The translations under genes were made by a program, and so were the position numbers. A DNA stretch of 16,743 bases, taken from assembly GCA_012521855.1 (NCBI GenBank), contig JAAYLO010000124.1, positions 1 through 16,743 of the forward strand, written 5' to 3'. The first letter of the stretch is position 1. Every line of letters begins with the position of its first letter. Positions 7,417-14,284 of the stretch are shown one piece after another. The notes beneath the pieces are model-generated. The model searched no databases. It was not told where the DNA came from and was given only the letters and a program-made list of their open reading frames with translations. This stretch comes from Halanaerobiaceae bacterium. Lineage in GTDB: Bacteria; Bacillota; Halanaerobiia; Halanaerobiales; DTU029.

Positions 7417-8832
7417 CTATTCCAGAGTAAATGATGCCAGGCTGGCACTCCCGTCACCCCTGTAGGTGAAATACAGTGCCTGTATCCCGTCCGGTATCCT
7501 GATATCTGCTGAATATTCCTGCCAGATGTTTGAAAAACCGACCTCAATACTACCCAGTACTTCTCCATCCCATGAGGTCTTCACCTCAAATTTTCCCCTG
7601 CAGTATCCGCGTACCTTTATCCTGACCTTACTCACACCCCTGCAGTCAAAATACTTGAAGCCTGCCGTGGCCGATTCCTTCATATTGGCTATATAGCCTG
7701 TCTCCTCATCCCCGTCCCTGCCGTCCTGGGTTATCCTGGGGAACTGGTTGTTCATCCATGACCCGGTCCAGTCTGTATAAATGGATTCTTCCTTACAGAA
7801 AAGGTTACAGGCCAGATAGGCGGGATATTCTCCCTTTCCCGGCAGGGGCTCATCAATGGAGCCGCAGGAGGTCATCTCTGCCTGGGGGATCGTCCCGTCC
7901 TCTTCAAAATGGATCTTTTCAAGACAGCCCTGCCTGCTGAAGGCTGTACCATTGGTATGCCTGTGATAGAATACATACCATTCCCCGTTTATCTCCACTA
8001 TGCTGCCATGATTGTTGCCCCCGTAATACATGGGCTTTTCTGCAGGCTTATATGTATCAATATGGAGGTCACAATTACTGACGATGACACCCCCGTACTC
8101 AAAGCCTTTCCGGGGATCTTTGCTGACAGCATAACACAATTCGTGCATGACGATGGATGAATAGACAAAATAATAGGTATCCCCCCTCTTCCTTATGGAA
8201 GGGGCTTCAAAGAATTCATGCCCTTCATAGCCGCTCCCCCGGCTGTAGGGTTCACTGGGGGCTATGATGACAGGTTCCTCAACCACTGTAAGCATATCCG
8301 GCCCCAGTACTGTGGCCATGGCCCCTGATCTGGATTTGTCACCCACAGGGCAGAAACCTGTATAGAGATAGGTCCTGTCTCCTTCCGTGAGTACGGCAGG
8401 ATCAAACTGGGGTTCATCACCCTCCCTTTCACCGAGCCGTGTCCCGTCCGGATAATGGACATAGCCGTAAAACTCATACTTGCCGGCCGGTGTATCAGAT
8501 ACAGCCACGGAGACAACCGGTACCTTGTCCAGGACATAATAGAGATAATACCTGCCGTCCGGCCCCACCGTGACATCAGGTGCATAAAGGCACATGTGCC
8601 CGTCCGGATTCAGGGGGTCATCTGTCTTTCTGTAGATCACGCCTTCATAGCGCCAGCTGCCCAGATCATTAACAGGGGCTGACCAGCAGACATAATCATT
8701 CAGACAGAAGGCATGGCCGTTGAAGCGGTCGTGGGAACCATATACATAAACCCTGTCATTGAAAACATAAGGCTCTCCGTCAGGGATATATTCCCAGGAG
8801 GGGAGATAGGGATTCACTCTATGTCTGATCAT
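7417..8832 (-). CDS. Glycoside hydrolase family 43 enzyme with C-terminal CBM6-like domain
   Basis: A GH43 inverting glycosidase, likely an alpha-L-arabinofuranosidase or beta-xylosidase acting on arabinoxylan fragments. The five-bladed propeller occupies about residues 1-340: D18 in IPDGEPYVF is the predicted base, D86 in YAPDVTVG the pKa modulator, E209 in EFFEAPSIRK the acid, and H275 in NNHGSIVE is near the usual central metal or histidine position. Residues ~350-471 form a beta-sandwich with CBM6-like character (FKYFDCRGVSKVRIKVRG, WQEYSADI). There is no signal peptide, so the carbohydrate-binding-like domain probably helps bind oligosaccharides inside the cell. ATG at 8832 is preceded by a purine-rich stretch with AGGA at 7-nt spacing. 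It is the first gene of the glycosidase operon, with its own promoter. Subfamily and exact substrate cannot be fixed from motifs alone. Confidence 0.88.
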   Translation of the reverse strand: MIRHRVNPYLPSWEYIPDGEPYVFNDRVYVYGSHDRFNGHAFCLNDYVCWSAPVNDLGSWRYEGVIYRKTDDPLNPDGHMCLYAPDVTVGPDGRYYLYYVLDKVPVVSVAVSDTPAGKYEFYGYVHYPDGTRLGEREGDEPQFDPAVLTEGDRTYLYTGFCPVGDKSRSGAMATVLGPDMLTVVEEPVIIAPSEPYSRGSGYEGHEFFEAPSIRKRGDTYYFVYSSIVMHELCYAVSKDPRKGFEYGGVIVSNCDLHIDTYKPAEKPMYYGGNNHGSIVEINGEWYVFYHRHTNGTAFSRQGCLEKIHFEEDGTIPQAEMTSCGSIDEPLPGKGEYPAYLACNLFCKEESIYTDWTGSWMNNQFPRITQDGRDGDEETGYIANMKESATAGFKYFDCRGVSKVRIKVRGYCRGKFEVKTSWDGEVLGSIEVGFSNIWQEYSADIRIPDGIQALYFTYRGDGSASLASFTLE

Positions 8833-8885
8833 TTTTTTATCCTGTCCTTTCTTTTCTTTGTTTTTTGACTATTCTCTCATTTAAA

Positions 8886-8914
8886 ATTATAAATGCCAGA
8901 TATGTCTTTAGCAA
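8886..8914 (-). promoter_or_regulatory. SigA-type promoter of the glycosidase-oxidoreductase operon
   Basis: On the minus strand TTGCTA (8914-8909) is followed after exactly 17 bp by a consensus TATAAT (8891-8886). Transcription should begin near 8879, about 47 nt before the GH43 ATG. A direct repeat ACATAT occurs at 8925-8920 and 8905-8900, spaced 20 bp and flanking the -35, which could mark an activator site. No AraR-like palindrome or catabolite (cre) site is seen here, so this unit may be regulated differently from araBDA. Confidence 0.7.
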
Positions 8915-8948
8915 GTAGAATATGTAAGTTTCTTTTTCTAAACAGGCA

Positions 8949-9008
8949 AAAGGAGGCCTGATCCACACCAGCTTCACTGAAGTGACGGGCAGGATTCCGG
9001 CCTCCTTT
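8949..9008 (-). terminator. Long hairpin after araA, probable terminator or attenuator
   Basis: AAAGGAGGCC and GGCCTCCTTT (8949-8958 and 8999-9008 on the plus strand) form a perfect 10-bp stem around 40 nt that can fold further (TCAC-TTCA-GTGA inside). On the minus strand it begins 9 nt after the araA stop and is followed by TTTTGCCTGTTT, a modest T tail. A promoter for the next operon follows, so partial or full termination of araBDA is the simplest reading. The 5' arm carries an AAAGGAGG, but no start codon lies at usable distance, so it is not a hidden gene start. Confidence 0.6.
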
Positions 9009-9016
9009 ACCATCTC

Positions 9017-10513
9017 TTAGATTTCCCTGAAATAAACTTCATTCCATCTGAGTTCTTTTTTCAATTCCCTGATATCCGTCTTCTCATCAATGAGTACAAA
9101 CTCTATTCCGGCCATCTCTGCAAAGTCTTCCATCATCTCTGCTGTCACTACCTTGCTGAAAGCAGTGTGATGGGCCCCGCCGGCCAGTATCCAGGCAGCA
9201 GCTGCTGTCTTCAGGTCAGGGAGAGGTTTCCAGACAGCTCTCGCCACAGGGAGCCTTGGGAGATCCTCATCAGGTCTCACTACCTCTACCTCATTGACCA
9301 GCATCCTGAATCTGTTCCCCAGGTCAATGATGGAGACATTAACGGCCCTGCCCGGTGAAGCATTGAAGACCAGTCTGACAGGATCCTCCCTGTCACCTAT
9401 GGAAAGCGGGTGTATCTCCAGGGACGGTTTCTTTTCTCCTTCTGCAATGGACGGGCAGACCTCCAGCATGTGAGAACCCAGTGTCTTCATATTGCCCGGT
9501 TCCAGGTGGTAGGTATAGAATTCCATGAAGCTTGTCTCCCGGCCGGAAGCCATTACCTTCATGGCCCTCAGGAGTGCTGCTGTCTTCCAGTCCCCCTCTG
9601 CCCCGAAACCATAACCATCTGCCATCAATCTCTGCACTGCCAGGCCCGGTAATTGTTTCAGGCCGTAGAGGTTCTCAAAATTGGTGGTAAAACCCTTAAA
9701 GCCCCCGTCTGTAAGAAAACCCCTCATGCCCAGTTCGATTCTGGCCCCTTCCCTCAGGGATTGATACCGGCTGCCTCCTTCCAGTAATTCCGGGACTATA
9801 TCATATTGTTCTCTGTATTCTTCAATCAGCCTGTCAACGGCTTCATCAGAGACCTCATTGACATACTTGACCAGATCACCGATACCATAGCCATTTACGG
9901 AATAACCGAACTTTATCTCTACCTCTACCTTGTCCCCTTCAGTGACGGCAACCTGCCGCATATTATCACCAAAACGGGCTATCTTTGCACCCTGGCTGTC
10001 CTGCCAGGCAGCTGCCACTCTGCACCAGTTTGATATTTCCTGGATTATTTCTTCATCCTGCCAGTGGCCCACAAGCACTTTCCTGTTCATCCGCAGCCTG
10101 GAGGCCATGAAACCGAATTCCCTGCCTCCATGGGCAGACTGGTTCAGGTTCATGAAATCCATATCGATCTCTGACCAGGGTATATCCCTGTTGAACTGGG
10201 TATGGAGGTGCAGTAAGGGCTTCTGCAGCAGCTTCAGTCCTGCAATCCACATCTTGGCCGGTGAAAAGGTATGCATCCAGCCGATAAGGCCTATACAGGA
10301 ATTGTCCCTGTTTGCCTCCAGGACCAGCTCCCTTATGGATTCCGGGTCTGTCATGACCGTTTTAAATACAATCCTGACCGGGAGCCTTTCTCCCTCATTG
10401 AAGTAATCCACTATCTTCCTGCTGTCTTCCGCAACCCTCTTCAGGGCTTCTTCACCATAGAGGTGCTGGCTCCCCGTCACAAACCATACTTCATAAAGAC
10501 TGTAATCTATCAT
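9017..10513 (-). CDS. araA: L-arabinose isomerase
   Basis: Converts L-arabinose to L-ribulose, the first catabolic step, in the cytoplasm as a metal-dependent oligomer. The 498 residues match the ~500 of the family. The opening YEVWFVTGSQHLYGEEAL and GWMHTFSPAKMWI (78-90) are signature stretches. Metal and catalytic residues align with the E. coli set: E306 in GFGAEGDWK, E331 in FMEFYTYHL, H348 in GSHMLEVCP and H448 in GGAHHTAFS. ATG at 10513 follows GGAGGAG at good spacing. The gene is last in the araB-araD-araA unit, 88 bp after araD; a weak 6-bp inverted repeat (CACTGG/CCAGTG) lies in that gap. A large hairpin follows it. It should be induced by arabinose through the AraR-like sites upstream of araB. 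Confidence 0.98.
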   Translation of the reverse strand: MIDYSLYEVWFVTGSQHLYGEEALKRVAEDSRKIVDYFNEGERLPVRIVFKTVMTDPESIRELVLEANRDNSCIGLIGWMHTFSPAKMWIAGLKLLQKPLLHLHTQFNRDIPWSEIDMDFMNLNQSAHGGREFGFMASRLRMNRKVLVGHWQDEEIIQEISNWCRVAAAWQDSQGAKIARFGDNMRQVAVTEGDKVEVEIKFGYSVNGYGIGDLVKYVNEVSDEAVDRLIEEYREQYDIVPELLEGGSRYQSLREGARIELGMRGFLTDGGFKGFTTNFENLYGLKQLPGLAVQRLMADGYGFGAEGDWKTAALLRAMKVMASGRETSFMEFYTYHLEPGNMKTLGSHMLEVCPSIAEGEKKPSLEIHPLSIGDREDPVRLVFNASPGRAVNVSIIDLGNRFRMLVNEVEVVRPDEDLPRLPVARAVWKPLPDLKTAAAAWILAGGAHHTAFSKVVTAEMMEDFAEMAGIEFVLIDEKTDIRELKKELRWNEVYFREI

Positions 10514-10601
10514 TTTTCTCCTCCTTTTTTATATCACTTTTTCATGGATTTTTTGACACTGGTTCCTTTTTCCCTGACTTCTTTCCCGGATTTCCAGTGG
10601 T

Positions 10602-11291
10602 CTATTTCTGGCCGTAATAGGCATTTTCCCCGTGTTTCCTGTAAAAGTGTTTATCAAGGATGTATTCCGGCAGATACTTCATCCCTCCGCTTAACTGGAC
10701 CGTATACAGGGCCATCCTGGCCACTTCTTCCAGTACAACACTATTGTATACCGCCTCAGCCGGATCCTTTCCCCAGGTAAAGGGCCCGTGGCCCGCTACC
10801 AGTACTCCGGGGGTATAATTATAATCCCTATTCCTAAAACATTCCACTATGAGCGTCCCTGTATTCCGCTCATAATCCCCTTCCACCTCTTCCCGGGTCA
10901 TCATCCTGGTACAGGGAACCTCCCCATGGAAGTGGTCAGCATGGGTAGTACCGGAACAGGGGATCCCCATCCCTGCCTGTGCCCAGCTGACTGCCGCAGT
11001 TGAATGGGTATGTACCACGGTACCGATCCCGGAAAAGTTTCTGTACAATTCCAGATGTGTAGCAGTATCTGAGGAAGGATTCAGTTCTCCTTCCACAATA
11101 TTTCCCTCTAAATCAACCACTACCATTTTTTCAGTAGTCAATTCCTGATAGGAAACACCACTGGGCTTGATTACTACAAGCCCGCTTTCCCGGTCAATAC
11201 CGCTTACATTACCCCAGGTATAGATGACCAGCTTCTTCCGCTCCAGTTCGAGGTTTGCCTCAAGTACTCTCTCTTTCAGATCTTTCAGCAT
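10602..11291 (-). CDS. araD: L-ribulose-5-phosphate 4-epimerase
   Basis: A zinc-dependent class II aldolase-like epimerase that converts L-ribulose-5-phosphate to D-xylulose-5-phosphate, feeding the pentose phosphate or phosphoketolase routes. At 229 residues it matches the E. coli enzyme (231). Zinc ligands are H94 and H96 (VVHTHST) and H168 (AGHGPFTWG); SSDTATH (73-79, D75), D119 in THADHF and Y226 near the C-terminus correspond to the E. coli catalytic residues. The TWGNVSGID (25-33) and KPSGVSY phosphate-binding stretches are intact. ATG at 11291 has AAGGTGG upstream, and the gene begins 32 bp after araB. A small 6-bp hairpin (GAGTAC/GTACTC, 11309-11323) lies in this gap. Confidence 0.97.
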   Translation of the reverse strand: MLKDLKERVLEANLELERKKLVIYTWGNVSGIDRESGLVVIKPSGVSYQELTTEKMVVVDLEGNIVEGELNPSSDTATHLELYRNFSGIGTVVHTHSTAAVSWAQAGMGIPCSGTTHADHFHGEVPCTRMMTREEVEGDYERNTGTLIVECFRNRDYNYTPGVLVAGHGPFTWGKDPAEAVYNSVVLEEVARMALYTVQLSGGMKYLPEYILDKHFYRKHGENAYYGQK

Positions 11292-11323
11292 TCTGCACCA
11301 CCTTATTTGAGTACAGAGTACTC

Positions 11324-13000
11324 CTAATTTTTAAAATACCCTGTCAAATCATTTCCAAGCCTCTTATATCTCTCATAAAGCCTCTGATACTGCTCTGCCC
11401 TTACCTTATCAGGATAATATGTCTTTGTATAGGGCGAAGCCATCTTCTCTGCAGCTTTTCTGAGATCCCCATAGATACCGGCTGCTACAGCAGCAGTTAT
11501 CCCGGCACCAAGAGCACAGGCCTGTTCTGATTCCGCCACCTTTACAGGCATATTCAGGACATCAGCTGTAACCTGCATGACAAATTCATTCTTTTTGGAG
11601 ATACCGCCAATGGCTATCACCTCATCTATCTCTACACCTTCATTGATGAACTGCTCATTGATGGCCCTTGCTCCAAAGGCAGTCGCCTCCACCAGGGCCC
11701 GGAATACCGCAGGGGCTGTAGTACCCAGATTCAGGCCGATAATGGCCCCCTTCAGGGTCTGGTCTGCAAAGGGAGTCCGCCTGCCGTTTAACCAGTCCAG
11801 AGCCAGAAGGCCTGACTCCTCCAGAGGCAGCTTCTCTGCTTCTTCAGTGAGCCTTACCGGGATCTGTTTTTCAACAGCTTTTATAATATTCCCTTTAAGC
11901 CCGTCATCAATTCCTTCCAGATCAGGTATGATGGACCTGAGGGGCCATGACAATATTGACCGGAACCAGGCATAAACATCACCAAAGCCGGACTGGCCGG
12001 CTTCCAGTCCTATATAGCCCGGTATGACAGAACCGTCTACCTGGCCGCAGATACCCCTGATGAGCTTTTTGCCGATGACCTCATAAGCTGCTATCATGAT
12101 ATCACAGGTAGAGGTACCCATTATCTTTACAAGGGTCCTTTCCTTTATACCGGCACCGATTGCTCCCAGATGGGCATCAAAGGCACCCACTGCCACCGCT
12201 ATCCCTGCGGGCAGGCCCAGCCGTTCTGCCCATTCCTCTGTGAGCTCTCCTGCCCTTTCATCAGAGGTATAGGTCTTTTCATACAGCCTTTCCCTCAAAC
12301 CGGCAAGGAGCGGATCAATCCCGGCCAGGAACTCTTCCGGAGGCAGGCCGCCCCATTCTTCATGCCACATGGCCTTGTGGCCTGCAGCACAACGGCTCCT
12401 CTTCATGGTCAGGGGATCTGTCCTGCCTGTAAGTACTGCCGGTATCCAGTCACAGTGTTCCACCCAGGAAAAGGCAGCTTCCCTGACCTTTTCATCTTCC
12501 CTCAAGGTATGGAGGATCTTGGCCCAGAACCATTCAGAAGAATATACCCCTCCTTCATATTTTGTATAATCTACTCCTCCCCAATTCCAGGCCCTTTCAT
12601 TGATTTCTGCTGCCTCCTCAACAGCAGTATGGTCCTTCCAGAGAATAAACATGGCATTGGGATTTTCCTTAAATTCATCCAGCAAAGCCAGGGGAACCCC
12701 TTCCCTGTTTACGGCACAGGGGGTCGAACCGGTTGTGTCAATACCGATTCCTGCTATCCTATCCCTCACTCCCGGACTGCACTGGTCCAGGGCCTCCTTT
12801 ACTGCCTCTGTCATGGAATCAAGATAGTCCTGGGGATGCTGCCGGAACTGATTGAGAGAAGGCTGGCAGTACTTCCCTTCCATCCATCTCCTGTAAAAGG
12901 AAACACCGCTGGACAACTCCTCTCCGCTATCAGCATTTACTACCAGAGCCCTTACTGAATCAGAACCAAAATCAAGACCCAGAACATATTTTTCACTCAT
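11324..13000 (-). CDS. araB: Ribulokinase
   Basis: An FGGY-family kinase that phosphorylates L-ribulose to L-ribulose-5-phosphate with ATP. It has 558 residues from ATG 13000, close to the ~560 of the family. DFGSDSVRALV (10-20) is the ribulokinase-type phosphate loop, GIGIDTTGSTPC (84-95) is typical of AraB, D275 in GAFDAHLGA is the predicted catalytic base, and KIMGTSTCD (292-300) and AIGGISKKNEF near the C-terminus complete the nucleotide site. The frame is open to an ATG at 13030, but ATG 13000 is preferred because AAGGAGG (13008-13014) sits 7 nt upstream and the protein then begins at the first family strand. It is the first gene of araBDA, after a long leader with two AraR-like operators. 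Confidence 0.97.
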   Translation of the reverse strand: MSEKYVLGLDFGSDSVRALVVNADSGEELSSGVSFYRRWMEGKYCQPSLNQFRQHPQDYLDSMTEAVKEALDQCSPGVRDRIAGIGIDTTGSTPCAVNREGVPLALLDEFKENPNAMFILWKDHTAVEEAAEINERAWNWGGVDYTKYEGGVYSSEWFWAKILHTLREDEKVREAAFSWVEHCDWIPAVLTGRTDPLTMKRSRCAAGHKAMWHEEWGGLPPEEFLAGIDPLLAGLRERLYEKTYTSDERAGELTEEWAERLGLPAGIAVAVGAFDAHLGAIGAGIKERTLVKIMGTSTCDIMIAAYEVIGKKLIRGICGQVDGSVIPGYIGLEAGQSGFGDVYAWFRSILSWPLRSIIPDLEGIDDGLKGNIIKAVEKQIPVRLTEEAEKLPLEESGLLALDWLNGRRTPFADQTLKGAIIGLNLGTTAPAVFRALVEATAFGARAINEQFINEGVEIDEVIAIGGISKKNEFVMQVTADVLNMPVKVAESEQACALGAGITAAVAAGIYGDLRKAAEKMASPYTKTYYPDKVRAEQYQRLYERYKRLGNDLTGYFKN

Positions 13001-13007
13001 GATTAAT

Positions 13008-13014
13008 CCTCCTT
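13008..13014 (-). promoter_or_regulatory. Shine-Dalgarno that fixes the araB start
   Basis: AAGGAGG on the minus strand lies 7 nt before ATG 13000. It favours this start over the in-frame ATG at 13030, which would place the ribosome site inside the coding region. Confidence 0.85.
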
Positions 13015-13021
13015 CAAAAAA

Positions 13022-13037
13022 TGATATCACAATATCA
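13022..13037. repeat. Inverted repeat just upstream of the araB ribosome site
   Basis: TGATATCACAATATCA has 6-bp arms (TGATAT/ATATCA) around a 4-nt centre. It ends 7 nt before the AAGGAGG of araB on the minus strand. As DNA it could be a regulator site; as RNA it could form a small hairpin near the ribosome site. Neither role is shown. Confidence 0.4.
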
Positions 13038-13089
13038 CGGCCAGTTTTTAAATCCTCAAAAAAGCGACATATTCCAGCTCAAAAACACA

Positions 13090-13105
13090 GGTTGTCCGTA
13101 CATTT
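13090..13105. promoter_or_regulatory. AraR-like operator, downstream copy in the araB leader
   Basis: GGTTGTCCGTACATTT matches most of the Bacillus AraR palindrome (ATTTGTACGTACAAAT) with one mismatch in the core half-site, TGTCC|GTACA. Its centre is about 69 bp from that of the upstream copy. Paired operators are typical of cooperative AraR repression. It lies in the transcribed leader of araB. Confidence 0.65.
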
Positions 13106-13158
13106 TAACATAAAAAAAAATAATACATTCAACAGAAAAACAATCTGGTATTTTGCCT

Positions 13159-13174
13159 GAATGTACGTACATAT
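13159..13174. promoter_or_regulatory. AraR-like operator over the araB transcription start
   Basis: GAATGTACGTACATAT contains a perfect 12-bp palindrome, ATGTACGTACAT (13161-13172), the core of the AraR consensus known from Bacillus subtilis. It touches the -10 box (13173-13178) and spans the predicted start of transcription, the expected place for a repressor that is released by arabinose. The araR gene is not in the window. Confidence 0.8.
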
Positions 13175-13201
13175 TATACTATATTTTTGTAAAATATTCA
13201 A
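13173..13201 (-). promoter_or_regulatory. SigA-type promoter of araBDA
   Basis: On the minus strand TTGAAT (13201-13196) is separated by exactly 17 bp from a consensus TATAAT (13178-13173). Transcription should begin near 13166, giving a leader of about 165 nt before araB. The spacer itself contains a perfect 7-bp-arm inverted repeat (13181-13197). The permease gene ends only about 48 bp upstream with no clear terminator, so some read-through from the transporter genes is possible. Confidence 0.85.
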
Positions 13202-13248
13202 CTGAATCTGCTCTGCCTGTATCCGCTCCCCGGGGAGGAATTAAATCA

Positions 13249-14208
13249 TCAATGCTCTTTCCTGGTCACTACAGTCACCAGGACTATCAGCCCCTTTAGA
13301 ATCATCTGGGGATAAGATGGTATGGCGAGCAGGTTCAGGATGTTATTTAAAATACCTATCACAAATGCCCCTATAACTGTGTTGCTAACAGTACCCTTAC
13401 CCCCGGTCAGGGCAGCCCCTCCTACCAGAACCGCAGTAATGGCATCTATTTCATAACCAGTTCCCACTAATGCTGTCCCCATACTCAGCATCGCTGCCAG
13501 AACAATACCGGCAAATCCAGCCAGTACACCGGAAATAGAGTAGACGGCTATGATATAATTCTCTACATTGATGCCCGCTGATCTACAGATCTCTTAACTG
13601 CCGCCGATGGCTACAATTATTCTTCCAAAAACCGTCTTTTTCAAAATAAAAGCCATAATGATGATAATGATAAACATATAAAATATCAGGAGGGGAAACT
13701 GGTTTATCTGGCCTATAATACCGTTGATAAAGGATTTATTGTTTATTCTTAAATCCAGCCCCACCTGGTAATTATAAGCCACTCCGCGGATGACCGACAT
13801 CATCGAAAAGGTCACTAAAAAAGGGGCGGCTTTCCCGTATGATATCAGGCTGCCGCTAATCCCGCCTATTACGGCCATGATTAATAATACAATGATGACA
13901 GCCAGTACAGGAAAAACCTCCGTATTTAACAATCCTGCTATCAGACAGGAACTCAAAGCCACTATAGAACCGACAGAGAGATCAATACCTCCAGTAAGAA
14001 TTACAAACAGCTGTCCAACAGCCAATATTGTAATGACAGCATTCTGTCTAAGGATATTTATTATATTTGTAAGGCTCAAAAAATATGGTGTTAAAATAGA
14101 ACTTATTATGATAATAACCAGAAACATTAGATATAGATAATATCTGGAAAAGTTATTCCTTATATTTTCATAATTTATGACAGGCTTCATTTTTTTATTT
14201 AGAGCCAC
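13249..14208 (-). pseudogene. Sugar ABC transporter permease (RbsC/AraH type), interrupted by an in-frame stop
   Basis: This is the membrane subunit of a ribose/arabinose-type importer. The reading frame encodes a full-length permease of about 318 residues, but TAA at 13594-13596 cuts it after AIGGS. The same frame then continues with EICRSAGINVENY and the conserved ending GTGYEIDAITAVLVGGAALTGG and ILNNILNLL. Family members read GGNEEAARLSGI here, so the stop occupies a usual Glu position and one base change from GAA explains it. No frameshift is present. The N-terminal part holds several membrane segments and the GGIDLSVGSIVALSS motif. The start is taken as GTG 14208 because GGAGG (14217-14221) lies 8 nt upstream; ATG 14223 overlaps that site. 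The downstream part has no ribosome site. A sequencing error or strain variant is possible. Confidence 0.85.
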
Positions 14209-14216
14209 TTTATATT

Positions 14217-14221
14217 CCTCC
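14217..14221 (-). promoter_or_regulatory. Shine-Dalgarno that fixes the permease start at GTG
   Basis: GGAGG on the minus strand lies 8 nt before GTG 14208. The upstream in-frame ATG at 14223 overlaps this site and has no good ribosome site of its own, so the GTG is the better start. Confidence 0.65.
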
Positions 14222-14284
14222 ATCTGTATACTGTCTTTAATATACCGATTAATTTAAAATACTGTAGGGTATTATCTCCCTGTT

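Noticed and set aside
10557..10599. CACTGG/CCAGTG inverted repeat in the araD-araA gap as a terminator
   Set aside because: The stem is only 6 bp around 31 nt and no T run follows on the minus strand.
11309..11323. GAGTAC/GTACTC repeat between araB and araD as a third AraR operator
   Set aside because: The half-sites are separated by three bases and lack the TGTACGTACA core, so it reads as a small intercistronic hairpin.
12170..12958. Plus-strand open frame of 262 codons inside araB
   Set aside because: It overlaps conserved ribulokinase coding sequence and its translation resembles no known family.
11324..13030. Longer araB start at ATG 13030
   Set aside because: An excellent AAGGAGG lies 7 nt before ATG 13000, inside the longer frame, and the ten extra residues do not belong to the FGGY fold.
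13226..13237. CTCCCCGGGGAG palindrome after the permease as a terminator
   Set aside because: The palindrome has no loop and no T run follows on the minus strand, so it does not fit an intrinsic terminator; left as unexplained symmetry.
13249..13491. A separate 80-residue membrane-protein gene
   Set aside because: It is the C-terminal part of the interrupted permease: the same frame continues upstream to the stop with family sequence, and no ribosome site precedes ATG 13491.
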